This document shows positions 6,755-14,715 of a stretch of DNA of 36,983 bases, piece by piece. Position 1 is the stretch's first letter; each line of letters opens with the position of its first letter. The DNA comes from JAQBQZ01 sp964406475. GTDB taxonomy: Bacteria > Patescibacteriota > Minisyncoccia > Phycocordibacterales > CAIRYW01. The DNA is taken from contig CAYORS010000005.1 of assembly GCA_964406475.1 (NCBI GenBank), forward strand, positions 1 to 36,983. The letters are read 5' to 3'. The translations under genes were made by a program, and so were the position numbers. The notes beneath the pieces were generated by a model. That model was not told the origin of the DNA and did no database searches. It saw only the letters and a list, made by a program, of their open reading frames with translations.

Positions 6755-6889
6755 TGTTTGTATGGCTATTCAACTTGTGTTACGCCTAACAAAAAGTTAG
6801 GTGGGTGCACCGACATGATCCGCCACAGCGTCACGAAAGGTATGCTCCCTAAAAACACACAAAGTTAAGGTAACATTGTTGAATAACCT
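6755..6889 (-). ncRNA. Candidate small transcript, about 150 nt, unknown
   Basis: A TATAAT box at 6896-6901 and the terminator at 6733-6754 frame a possible minus-strand RNA. It includes a GC-rich middle (6795-6850) and a hairpin CCTAAC-aaaaa-GTTAGG (6785-6801). I recognise no known RNA family: no SRP, 6S or RNase P core. One frame through the GC-rich part reads '...FREHTFRDAVADHVGAPT' to a stop near 6795 but has no convincing start, so this may be the remnant of a gene. This is the main content of the roughly 350-nt stretch without a gene between the cupin and 6920. Confidence 0.35.
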
Positions 6890-6895
6890 ACTATA

Positions 6896-6923
6896 ATTAT
6901 ACACGAGAAGAAGAAGACATCAA
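6896..6923 (-). promoter_or_regulatory. Promoter of the candidate small transcript
   Basis: Minus strand TTGATG (6918-6923), 16-nt spacer, TATAAT (6896-6901). It overlaps the stop codon of the preceding gene. Confidence 0.5.
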
Positions 6924-7354
6924 ACCCTTTCTCCCCCACTTTTGCGCGCCCTGTATGACGCGATAGCCACCACACACAGACTGAGAAGCACAAAAGCAAT
7001 ACTTAGTGTTTTTGTCATTCCCTTTTTGTCAAAACAAAGACCGAGCGGTGCGTTACAATACACAGGTGTGTTTGCAATGATAAGAATACAGATAGGAATG
7101 CATACGGAAGCAATCTTGAACCAAAGCATCACCACCTCTCGACGACAAAAGTACAACAGTACAAGAAGAGGGATCAGGGGTGTTAGGCCAAGGACCAAAG
7201 GATGTCCTAAATTGAAAGAATAATAATAATTACAAGCAACAAAATTATTTGGTATACAGACGTTTAAATCAGGATAATAAACCAATCTAAAACCTAAAAA
7301 CAAAAGAGTTCCGCACAACAATAAACAAGAAATTAGTATTTTTTTATAACTCAT
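6920..7354 (-). CDS. Small polytopic membrane protein, unknown
   Basis: 144 aa with four predicted membrane helices (about 5-25, 48-68, 77-97, 115-133). Two extramembrane loops carry paired cysteines ('CIPNNFVACNYYYS', 'YCNAPLGLC'), which would sit on the outside if the N-terminus is inside, so disulfides are plausible. Its ATG overlaps the stop of the upstream LCAT-like gene, indicating translational coupling. It may help export, anchor or fold the surface enzyme; that is context-based guesswork. No known family recognised. Confidence 0.6.
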   Translation of the reverse strand: MSYKKILISCLLLCGTLLFLGFRLVYYPDLNVCIPNNFVACNYYYSFNLGHPLVLGLTPLIPLLVLLYFCRREVVMLWFKIASVCIPICILIIANTPVYCNAPLGLCFDKKGMTKTLSIAFVLLSLCVVAIASYRARKSGGERV

Positions 7355-10300
7355 TTTGATTGTAATAATGTAATCAGTTCATCAAGCATTATCACAAAAG
7401 CAGCTACATCAGTTTTGTCGATTTTTTTGTGATGATGTCTATCTTCTTTGTGGCGTCCTATTGATTGAAGCTTCTTATTAAAGTCTTTGATTTTTTTGAC
7501 TGCGTTTTTAATATTACCCTTTTGAACAAGCTTTATTATATCATCGATTTTTTTGATGTATTCTTTTTTGAGTTTACTACTCATATCAAAACCATCGATT
7601 GTTTTCCTTATAATAGTAAGATAGGTAACAGGATCAAGTGGAGTCGTAGGATCGAGAGTCACATCAGCCTTACCATCTCCTTCTACATCAAGCACAAGCG
7701 ATGTGCTTGTCGCAGTAAGCACAAGAGCACCTTCCATATTGGGGTTGGTTGGGATATCAACGAAACTCACCTCTGTGGTCGATGCATCACCTACTGTCTT
7801 TTGAATATCAAGACTGAATGTCCCCGAATCAAGACCTTCCAACACTATGTTTGATAACGAAGATTCGTCGCCATAGATGTATTTACCTTCTCCTACCTCT
7901 TCATAGAGACTATTGGGGATATTGTTTTCGACAAAGAGCATATCACTACCTGGAAGTGAGGCAAGCCCAGTGTGTCTCCCCTCTGTATCATAAGCATCGA
8001 CTGATACAGGTGAGTGCATAGCAATACGCACACGAGCGTCTCCTGTAGAAAGAGGTTTTTCGCGTGTAACAAACTGGGGAAGGTCTGTGTTTTTGTTTTC
8101 GATAATATGCACCACAAGATCGTTAATATCATTCATTTCAAAAATGGTTCCGTGATTAATGTTTAGACTTTCTTTATTATTATAATTATTTATATTCGCA
8201 TAATATTTTTCCCCACTTCCCCCAAGTGCACTTGATGAAATAACTGTACCATCACCGTCACTGGTTTTCTGAGCTTCGTGATCAAGTCCTGTGATACAAG
8301 TCGTTGTCCCTGGAAGACAAAAGGCTCTGCTTGTATATGCAACTGTATTTGTGGTACCGATACCCCACCCTGCAATCTCAAAGATTTTTATTGATGATGG
8401 AGGTGTCCACGTATCAACACTAGAATGCACAGCTCCTGCATTGGAAAGCAAGTTTGTACTCAAAATATTGGGATGTATAAGGTCAGTTTGACTCGGTTTT
8501 GGTCTGCCATCTTTTGCCCCTGTAAGGAAATCGACAAGCTCTGAATATGATGTGACTGTATCGCCATACCTTATACGAAGATTTGACACTGCATCAACAG
8601 AAACGTCAAAACTTACCACAGGGTTATTTGCATCATCAAAATAAAGAGAAGATGGCAGAAGGTTGTACGCGGACTTCATATTTTCTCCGAGTTTTTTCAT
8701 CACACTTTTGTCGGCAACAAAAGAAATCTGCTGATTGTCACCATGCAAAAGACCAAGTATCGCCTCTGGTGTCCCTAGTTGTGGTACAGCCACCATAATC
8801 AGATTATCAATCAAGTTTTCTTTATGGAGCTCTGTGAGTTTAGTGATCAAGACTTTTGCAAACAACCCACCGTTACTGTGAGCTACAATGGTCACTTTGC
8901 CCGATTTGGAATTGAGAGCAAGTCTTTGAATCTCAGTAATAATATTAATAATTTCATTTTCACGCTTGACCCCATCATCAATAATATCTTTATAATCAAA
9001 CCTCCAATCATAAGGGAAGCTTTCCCATTCATTGATTATATGATCTGCCACGAGACCATCCATAGATCCAACAAATTTTTTGTATACATCTTGATCAAAG
9101 ATACCTCCTCCAATATTTGTCCTCTCAATGATATCTCGTGTATAAATATTTTGATTGATGCTTTTGCCGTTCGCATCAAGGTATATTTTTTCTACATCTG
9201 CATTTCTGTTTGGTTCCCACAGCTGGTTTTCTAGAATACCTTTTGTATAGAGTCTACTTGCTTTGACCCCAGGAAGAAAAATCACACTCGAGCAACAAGC
9301 AGTATCCGGAGAAGAAAGAAGCCAGGGACTAAACTGGATATAATCAAGATTGCCATTATATGCCACAATAGAATCACCTGTACCAGTATTATTTTTACTT
9401 GAGACCAAAGGACCTGTCGGATCTCCCCACCAGTTTTCTTTGACATCAAAATTTATGGGAGATTGTGTGTTTTGATTGACAAAAAACACACCCATTGTGT
9501 TTGATATAAATGACGATTTTTTTATATCGACAGATGTGCCTGTTTGACTTATGATTTCAACTCCTAGATTATTATCTTCAATTTTTGATTGTGTGATTGA
9601 TATATTGGCATCCAAACCAAAAATCGCATTACCTCCAAATCCTTTGATATCACTTTTTGTTATTGTGGCTGTTACAGGAATATTTCGTCCTGTATCTCTC
9701 ACAAGATCAATTCCATCAGCAAGACCTCCAGATGTTGTAATACGTGAAGCATTGAGATGTCCTCCCACCATAATAAGAGAAGTGCTTTGAAAAGGAACAA
9801 TCTCAGAATCTGCAATATCAATTGTACTGTTTCCGTATCCTGCAATAATATAACTGTCTCCCAACATAGAATCCTCAAAAACACTCTGCGAAATACGAGC
9901 ATAGCTTTCTGATACAAGAGACAAATCAGACCCTTCTTCGAGCCCTCCTATATGCACATCTTCCAGATCAACATAAGAACCATTCGTTCCCATAATACCT
10001 AAAAGCGGATTTATAAGAGAAGAGTGTTTCATAGTAAGAGATCCTGTACTTGAGGTTATGCCTGAAACAGAAAATATGTTTGTATTATCCAAAGATACAG
10101 ACCCACCTTCGCCAATATACATATCCCAAGCAAAATAATCAGGATTGAGATCAAATCTTACCTTATCAGTTGGAGAACCTAGACTATTGAATCGACCCAT
10201 TACCGCAATATATCCATCTACAAATATTTGAGTCCCCTCTTGTATTGACACTGTCGCACTCGGCATAATCAACACATCTTCAAGATAATATGGTCCATTA

Positions 10301-10422
10301 CTTTTTTGCCAGATTTCATCTGTATCAATCTGACCAGATATGTATGTATCTGCAAAAACAGATGATGAGTAAAATCCCAAGAAAACAAAAATTGTACACA
10401 AAGATATAATTATTTTTTTCAT
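7351..10422 (-). CDS. Secreted LCAT/lipase-like acyl hydrolase with beta-helix domain
   Basis: 1023 aa. Signal peptide at residues 1-24. Residues about 45-370 form a right-handed beta-helix-like region, including the 'ENWWGDPTGP' motif seen in such repeats. Residues about 378-770 match the lecithin:cholesterol acyltransferase/alpha-beta-hydrolase family: entry strand 'VIFLPGVKASRLY' (380-392), nucleophile Ser516 in 'VAHSNGG', acid Asp722 or Asp724 in 'SDGDGTV', and His757 in 'NINHGT'. A beta domain (about 795-925) and a charged helical C-terminus (940-1023) follow. Expected activity is ester hydrolysis or acyl transfer on lipids outside the cell. It is the middle gene of a three-gene operon, its ATG overlapping the previous stop (TAATG). 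The exact substrate is unknown. Confidence 0.8.
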   Translation of the reverse strand: MKKIIISLCTIFVFLGFYSSSVFADTYISGQIDTDEIWQKSNGPYYLEDVLIMPSATVSIQEGTQIFVDGYIAVMGRFNSLGSPTDKVRFDLNPDYFAWDMYIGEGGSVSLDNTNIFSVSGITSSTGSLTMKHSSLINPLLGIMGTNGSYVDLEDVHIGGLEEGSDLSLVSESYARISQSVFEDSMLGDSYIIAGYGNSTIDIADSEIVPFQSTSLIMVGGHLNASRITTSGGLADGIDLVRDTGRNIPVTATITKSDIKGFGGNAIFGLDANISITQSKIEDNNLGVEIISQTGTSVDIKKSSFISNTMGVFFVNQNTQSPINFDVKENWWGDPTGPLVSSKNNTGTGDSIVAYNGNLDYIQFSPWLLSSPDTACCSSVIFLPGVKASRLYTKGILENQLWEPNRNADVEKIYLDANGKSINQNIYTRDIIERTNIGGGIFDQDVYKKFVGSMDGLVADHIINEWESFPYDWRFDYKDIIDDGVKRENEIINIITEIQRLALNSKSGKVTIVAHSNGGLFAKVLITKLTELHKENLIDNLIMVAVPQLGTPEAILGLLHGDNQQISFVADKSVMKKLGENMKSAYNLLPSSLYFDDANNPVVSFDVSVDAVSNLRIRYGDTVTSYSELVDFLTGAKDGRPKPSQTDLIHPNILSTNLLSNAGAVHSSVDTWTPPSSIKIFEIAGWGIGTTNTVAYTSRAFCLPGTTTCITGLDHEAQKTSDGDGTVISSSALGGSGEKYYANINNYNNKESLNINHGTIFEMNDINDLVVHIIENKNTDLPQFVTREKPLSTGDARVRIAMHSPVSVDAYDTEGRHTGLASLPGSDMLFVENNIPNSLYEEVGEGKYIYGDESSLSNIVLEGLDSGTFSLDIQKTVGDASTTEVSFVDIPTNPNMEGALVLTATSTSLVLDVEGDGKADVTLDPTTPLDPVTYLTIIRKTIDGFDMSSKLKKEYIKKIDDIIKLVQKGNIKNAVKKIKDFNKKLQSIGRHKEDRHHHKKIDKTDVAAFVIMLDELITLLQSK

Positions 10423-11699
10423 TATTCAGTAAAAAAATTTTTAATAAAATCAAAGACATTATGCGAAACAGGAATGTTTTGTTTGAACAATTCTTGTTGA
10501 TTAAACGAATTTGTTGTTGAAGAAATAGATTCTGTCTCTGGTTCTAAAGAAGATTCACCTGTCTCTTGTGGACCATATACAGACACATCTTCCGTTTGAT
10601 TGTTGTATGAAACAGGGGTATCTAGATAGACCGGATCAGAATATACGGATGCAATCTTGCTCTTTCCATACACCAAAGACAAGGGTCCATCGTCTGCAAA
10701 TGAGCTAAAAGGTATTTTAATTTTTGAATTAGCATCAATGATTGTATCTGGTGCAAGAATAAGCTCGTTGTGTGCATCAATAATTTTCCAATCATTTATA
10801 TTGACCTCATAATTAGAATTATTTTGAAGTTCCACAAACCCATCTTCACCTCGCATAACAGATGTAATATTGACTTCTGGATTTATGACTTTAACACGAG
10901 TACGCGACACAGCATGCTCACGCCCACTATCAGCGTTTAACACAACATTATAATCACCTGGAAATTTATAATAGTGAACTACTTTTTTACCTATATCTGC
11001 TTTACCATCACCAAAAGACCAAACACAATCTCGCTTTCCTGGAATATCACCATCTCCTGACACAGATGCTTCAAATTCGACAGGCATACCAACAGTCACA
11101 AGTCTTTCTCTTCCTGCATCAATCTTGAAACCCGGCCTCTCAAACACATATGTAATTGATACCGTGTTTGTATGAGACGAGAGAAATGTTGCGGGAGAAA
11201 TAATTTGTGTTGATGATGCGGTTTGGTTTGTTGTTGACGCTGTTGTATCGATAATAACCGCAGTAGACGTAGATGTACTTTCACCGTTATTTGAAATAAT
11301 AATATCCTGCGAAGCACTGAATGTCTTGCCACTATCTCTACCCTTTATCTCAAGAGTAAGTGTATGTGTCCCAGGAGAAGTGTCGCGATAATAAAACGTA
11401 CGAGAAGATGTGTTTTTGCTCATTGTTTTTGAAGCAGCTCCACCTGAGCTATTTAAAAACTCACCTGTAAGAGATGTCGAAGAAAAAGTAACATCGTTTG
11501 TCTCACTTACTGTTTCAACAGAGTGTGTAGAGTTTTGAGTTTGCACCTTGATCTCGGTTGATATCTCACCTGTTTGTATGGTTTGAGGTTGTGAAATAAA
11601 TATCAAACTCTGAACATTTGAAGAATCAGCAAAACATATATAAAAAGAAAAAAACCAAAAAACAAAAACAACAAACCAAGAACAAATTTTGTGTTTCAT
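10422..11699 (-). CDS. Secreted PKD and lamin-tail domain protein
   Basis: 425 aa. Signal peptide at residues 1-25. After a Ser/Thr-rich region comes a PKD domain (about 192-273, with 'VWSFGDGKADIGKKVVHYYKFPGDY') and a lamin-tail domain (about 275-345, 'DGFVELQNNSNYEVNINDW'). The C-terminal 60 residues are low-complexity Ser/Thr/Glu. Both domains are non-catalytic binding modules typical of bacterial surface proteins. It is the first gene of the operon with the LCAT-like enzyme, with overlapping stop and start, so it may hold or present that enzyme at the surface. Confidence 0.75.
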   Translation of the reverse strand: MKHKICSWFVVFVFWFFSFYICFADSSNVQSLIFISQPQTIQTGEISTEIKVQTQNSTHSVETVSETNDVTFSSTSLTGEFLNSSGGAASKTMSKNTSSRTFYYRDTSPGTHTLTLEIKGRDSGKTFSASQDIIISNNGESTSTSTAVIIDTTASTTNQTASSTQIISPATFLSSHTNTVSITYVFERPGFKIDAGRERLVTVGMPVEFEASVSGDGDIPGKRDCVWSFGDGKADIGKKVVHYYKFPGDYNVVLNADSGREHAVSRTRVKVINPEVNITSVMRGEDGFVELQNNSNYEVNINDWKIIDAHNELILAPDTIIDANSKIKIPFSSFADDGPLSLVYGKSKIASVYSDPVYLDTPVSYNNQTEDVSVYGPQETGESSLEPETESISSTTNSFNQQELFKQNIPVSHNVFDFIKNFFTE

Positions 11700-11755
11700 T
11701 ACTTATTTTTTTAATTTAATAACATATTACCAAATAAAATTACATAACTTTGGCT

Positions 11756-11783
11756 ATTATATTATTATTTTTATATTGAACAA
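11756..11783 (-). promoter_or_regulatory. Promoter of the surface operon
   Basis: Minus strand TTGTTC (11778-11783), 16-nt spacer, TATAAT (11756-11761), about 55 nt before the first ATG. The -35 element is weak. Confidence 0.5.
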
Positions 11784-11800
11784 AAAAATCTGTGCATAAA

Positions 11801-11838
11801 TGCAAGGACCGCCCTTGCATGCAAGGGCGGTCCTTGCA
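11801..11838. repeat. Perfect palindrome, RAYT-associated repeat (copy D)
   Basis: 18-bp arms around AT, so the whole 38 bp is self-complementary. Beyond it, TGTGCA (11791-11796) and TGCACA (11845-11850) extend the symmetry. It lies 23 nt after the RAYT stop. Confidence 0.93.
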
Positions 11839-11861
11839 AAGTTGTGCACATTCTACCTTTC

Positions 11862-12524
11862 CTACCTCTCTTTTGATTCGTCACACATAGAAAGCCAGTT
11901 CATTACATGTTTCTCGAATGACTGTTCCAAAAAATATAAAGGGAAATCATCAGCATCTAAAATAACAGATTCATCTCTACCGCCGCCCAAGTAATCCGGA
12001 AAACTAGAATGATGATAATTACATAAAAACTTAAAATTATGACAAATGTCTTTCTTAGAAAATTTCTTCCATTCTGGATTCAAAAACTTCAATGGATTAA
12101 AATGTATGTAGCAGTAAAGATGTTTTAGGTGACTGTCTTTTGAAATATATTTTGCTTTAAACCTCCCCTCAAAAAGAGCACCCGTTCTTTCGTTTTTCTT
12201 ATTAAAATACATAACATATGCAGTAGTAAGCTTTTCCATAAATTTGCTGATACCACCGTCTTTTCGCTCTTTTATAAGAAGATGAAAATGATTATCCATA
12301 AGACAGTAGACTCCTATAGATACAATCTTTCTTGATCTTGGTATTTTAGATAATGGAGTATCCTTGTACTCATTGAAACGAACTTTCTCATCACTATTAC
12401 ATAAATAGAGAAGCTTTAGAAACCTATCTTTATCTTTACAACTGTTAAAAATTTTTCTCTTATCTACTCCCCGATTGTAGACATGATAATACTCACCTAA
12501 AGAAATTTTATTTTTTCTATTCAT
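11862..12524 (-). CDS. REP-associated tyrosine transposase (RAYT, Y1/HUH family)
   Basis: 220 aa. The N-terminal 'YYHVYNRGVDKRKIF' and the HUH-type motif 'CLMDNHFHLLI' (His79-Phe80-His81) identify the Y1 transposase superfamily. The helix 'TAYVMYFNKKNERTGALFEGRFK' supplies the catalytic tyrosine (Tyr103 or Tyr106) and is typical of the RAYT branch. The enzyme is expected to nick and rejoin single-stranded DNA at hairpins. All motif residues are present and the frame is intact, so it is probably active or recently active. The 160-230 region is less conserved. TATAAT lies at 12537-12542. Base composition resembles that of neighbours. Confidence 0.92.
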   Translation of the reverse strand: MNRKNKISLGEYYHVYNRGVDKRKIFNSCKDKDRFLKLLYLCNSDEKVRFNEYKDTPLSKIPRSRKIVSIGVYCLMDNHFHLLIKERKDGGISKFMEKLTTAYVMYFNKKNERTGALFEGRFKAKYISKDSHLKHLYCYIHFNPLKFLNPEWKKFSKKDICHNFKFLCNYHHSSFPDYLGGGRDESVILDADDFPLYFLEQSFEKHVMNWLSMCDESKER

Positions 12525-12572
12525 AAATAATTACTTATTATATTATGAATGAGTTTTATGAATTTTCCAAGA

Positions 12573-12616
12573 TTTTGCAAGGACCGCCCTTGCGTGCAAG
12601 GGCGGTCCTTGCAAAA
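12573..12616. repeat. Perfect palindrome, RAYT-associated repeat (copy E)
   Basis: 21-bp arms around GT; the core is identical to copy A. It lies between the RAYT start and the 3' end of the O-antigen-ligase-like gene, whose stop is only 3 nt away, so it may also act as that gene's 3' hairpin. Confidence 0.93.
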
Positions 12617-12618
12617 AA

Positions 12619-14610
12619 TTATGTAAGACGGAAGAAATATAAATCAATTTCTGGAAATGTTTTTGTTGACTCTTCAATGTAGTCGATGACTTTTTTACTC
12701 TCTTCGATTTTTGGATTGAGATCATATGCTTTTTGTGCCCACACACGAGCCTCAGCAAACTTTGCTTGATACAAAAATGTCACGGCTTTCATCCAATATG
12801 CCTGAGGACTTTGTGGTGCGATAGTAATTGCCTTATCGAGCACCTCTTGTGCACGACCGAGCTTATCATCATCAAACAATCGTACATAAATCAAAACATC
12901 CGCCAAGTTGAGGAGAGATCTGAAATCATCTGGGTGGTCTTTAAGGTACTTTTGATACTCTTCTTCAATGTATGTAAATTCTTTATTAATACTTTTTATT
13001 TTTGAAGGATCATTCAAGACAGTGGGGCTTTGTGCAATCCCCCGTTGCAAATCGGCAGATGTACGCCACAAAAATGCGGTGATATCGACAGGAGAACCAA
13101 AAAGAGTGTGATACTCGAGAAGTCTTTTTTCTGAAGACCCGATTGTTCGCATATATCCATTGGCATTTTGAGTCCGTACAAAAGGAACAAGTCCATACAC
13201 AAAAGTCCATCCAAAAAAGCAAACACATATAACACCAAGAACATACCCGAGGTGTTTGTTAAGAGAAATTTGCTTTTTTTGTTTGATATCTTCATATGTC
13301 TCATCAAACAATACAATCGCGAGAGCAAGCATAAAAACAAAAATCACATAAGAGACAATAGTGTCGAATGCTGTTTGAAGTTCGAGAAGATGAAGTCCGA
13401 AATAAATGAGCAAGAACACAGCAAGAATTCGATTGTTTTTTTGTTTTGAATACAAAAGCACAAACAACAGGGTTCCGCCCAAACTGAGATACAAAGCAAG
13501 AAAAAGCGAAAGTCCTAAAACACCACCATCAACCATTTGATCTATAAATATGTTATGAGCGCGATCAAACCACGGCTCTCCTCCATACTCTTTTTGAAGA
13601 AGACGGTTATCATAATGATGTTCAAATACTTTTTCAAAATTTTCAATCCCCCACCCAAGATAAGGTCTTTCTGCAATAACATGGTCAGATATTTCCCACA
13701 CAAGAGGTCGTGCACCTGTTGCCTCCTTGAGATAGAGCTCTCTCACAAACCCTTGTGAAGAAAGCAAAGATGCACCTACATAGCCAATCAGCACAATAAC
13801 AAATCCAAAGATAGCAAAGACGATTGATTTCCATATTTTCTGGTCTTTAATCTTTGAGATTGCATATGCACACAAAAGAGATACAATGGCAAGCAACGCA
13901 ACAGTAGCAGATGCGCGTGCCTCTCCCCATATTCCATCTGTAAAGTCTCCCCCAAAAATCTTACTGTTCAACATGAAAGGGTTTGCGATAATCAGCAGAG
14001 GGTACAGATAGGTATACCATCTTTTTTCTTTTGTTACGAAAAAATAAAGCGAAAGAATAAAAGCTCCAAAAATATACATACCAGCAAAAGTAGAGTTGCC
14101 GAAAGTAAATCCATCAGTCGCATATGTTTTAAACAAAACACCAAGGCCTTCGGGACTAAGAAGAGCCAAAACAGAATAAACGGATGTAGAAAAAATAATA
14201 GAATGAATAAGCTTTTCTCTCACCTCGCTATTTCTTAATACTGAAACAAAAAGACATAAAAGAAACAACAGATTAACAAAAAACCACAACCCGGTCATTC
14301 GTGTGACATTTGCCCAAAAAGATGTTTGAAAATTAAACCCAAAGTATCCCGAAACAAACATAAAAAGTATATATACTACAAAAATCCAAAAAGACACGGA
14401 TCGAGACACGAAAGTTTCTTTGCCTTTAAATAGATACATTGAAGCAAAAAGTGCCGCAACAAAAATAAAAATAGAAAGGTTGACCATACGACTCGTAACC
14501 CCTGTATACAAATACAAACTATAATTAATAAATGGGAATGTGAGTAAATAGAAAGAGGTTATATAAAAAATAACACTATTCCAAAAGGAAGATAATTTGT
14601 TTAGAAACAT
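12619..14610 (-). CDS. O-antigen ligase/polymerase-like membrane protein with TPRs
   Basis: 663 aa. About a dozen membrane helices fill residues 1-445. A large outside loop holds the Wzy/WaaL-type pattern: Arg in 'ATGARPLVWEISDHVIAERPYLGWGIENF' and the later 'FDRAHNIFIDQMVDGGVLGL'. The C-terminal 170 residues contain tetratricopeptide-like helices ('PQAYWMKAVTFLYQAKFAEARVWAQKAYDLNP'). Such proteins transfer or polymerise sugar chains onto lipid carriers or proteins outside the membrane. In CPR they are candidates for S-layer or pilin glycosylation, and a probable S-layer gene lies directly upstream. I take the ATG at 14610, exactly 6 nt after a TATAAT; the frame extends to 14640 but only into the terminator. 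Confidence 0.85.
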   Translation of the reverse strand: MFLNKLSSFWNSVIFYITSFYLLTFPFINYSLYLYTGVTSRMVNLSIFIFVAALFASMYLFKGKETFVSRSVSFWIFVVYILFMFVSGYFGFNFQTSFWANVTRMTGLWFFVNLLFLLCLFVSVLRNSEVREKLIHSIIFSTSVYSVLALLSPEGLGVLFKTYATDGFTFGNSTFAGMYIFGAFILSLYFFVTKEKRWYTYLYPLLIIANPFMLNSKIFGGDFTDGIWGEARASATVALLAIVSLLCAYAISKIKDQKIWKSIVFAIFGFVIVLIGYVGASLLSSQGFVRELYLKEATGARPLVWEISDHVIAERPYLGWGIENFEKVFEHHYDNRLLQKEYGGEPWFDRAHNIFIDQMVDGGVLGLSLFLALYLSLGGTLLFVLLYSKQKNNRILAVFLLIYFGLHLLELQTAFDTIVSYVIFVFMLALAIVLFDETYEDIKQKKQISLNKHLGYVLGVICVCFFGWTFVYGLVPFVRTQNANGYMRTIGSSEKRLLEYHTLFGSPVDITAFLWRTSADLQRGIAQSPTVLNDPSKIKSINKEFTYIEEEYQKYLKDHPDDFRSLLNLADVLIYVRLFDDDKLGRAQEVLDKAITIAPQSPQAYWMKAVTFLYQAKFAEARVWAQKAYDLNPKIEESKKVIDYIEESTKTFPEIDLYFFRLT

Positions 14611-14616
14611 AAAACC

Positions 14617-14622
14617 ATTATA
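14617..14622 (-). promoter_or_regulatory. -10 box giving a leaderless mRNA for the O-antigen-ligase-like gene
   Basis: TATAAT on the minus strand ends 6 nt before the ATG at 14610. It lies inside the T-rich tail of the upstream terminator. Confidence 0.65.
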
Positions 14623-14623
14623 A

Positions 14624-14668
14624 CAAAAAGAAAAAAACAAACCACCCTCGCAAGAGGGTGGTTTGTTT
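14624..14668 (-). terminator. Terminator of the S-layer-like gene
   Basis: Perfect 15-bp stem AAACAAACCACCCTC (14635-14649) / GAGGGTGGTTTGTTT (14654-14668), GCAA loop, then a T-rich run on the minus strand. Confidence 0.92.
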
Positions 14669-14715
14669 GAAACTTTGCCAAACTTATGTTCGGACCAAGT
14701 TATCCAAGAGATACA

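Larger units (their letters stand above)
11801..12616 (-). mobile_element. RAYT unit: transposase-like gene bracketed by palindromes
   Basis: The RAYT gene (11862-12524) lies between palindrome copy D (11801-11838) and copy E (12573-12616). The same palindrome occurs without the gene at 5362 and 6685. This arrangement matches REP-RAYT systems, in which a single-copy Y1 transposase domesticated for the host is associated with dispersed palindromes. I did not find the GTAG tetranucleotide typical of enterobacterial REPs, and no target duplication was seen. Confidence 0.8.

Noticed and set aside
11801..12616. GTAG tetranucleotide at the foot of the palindromes, as in classical REPs
   Set aside because: The bases flanking the four intact copies share no tetranucleotide.
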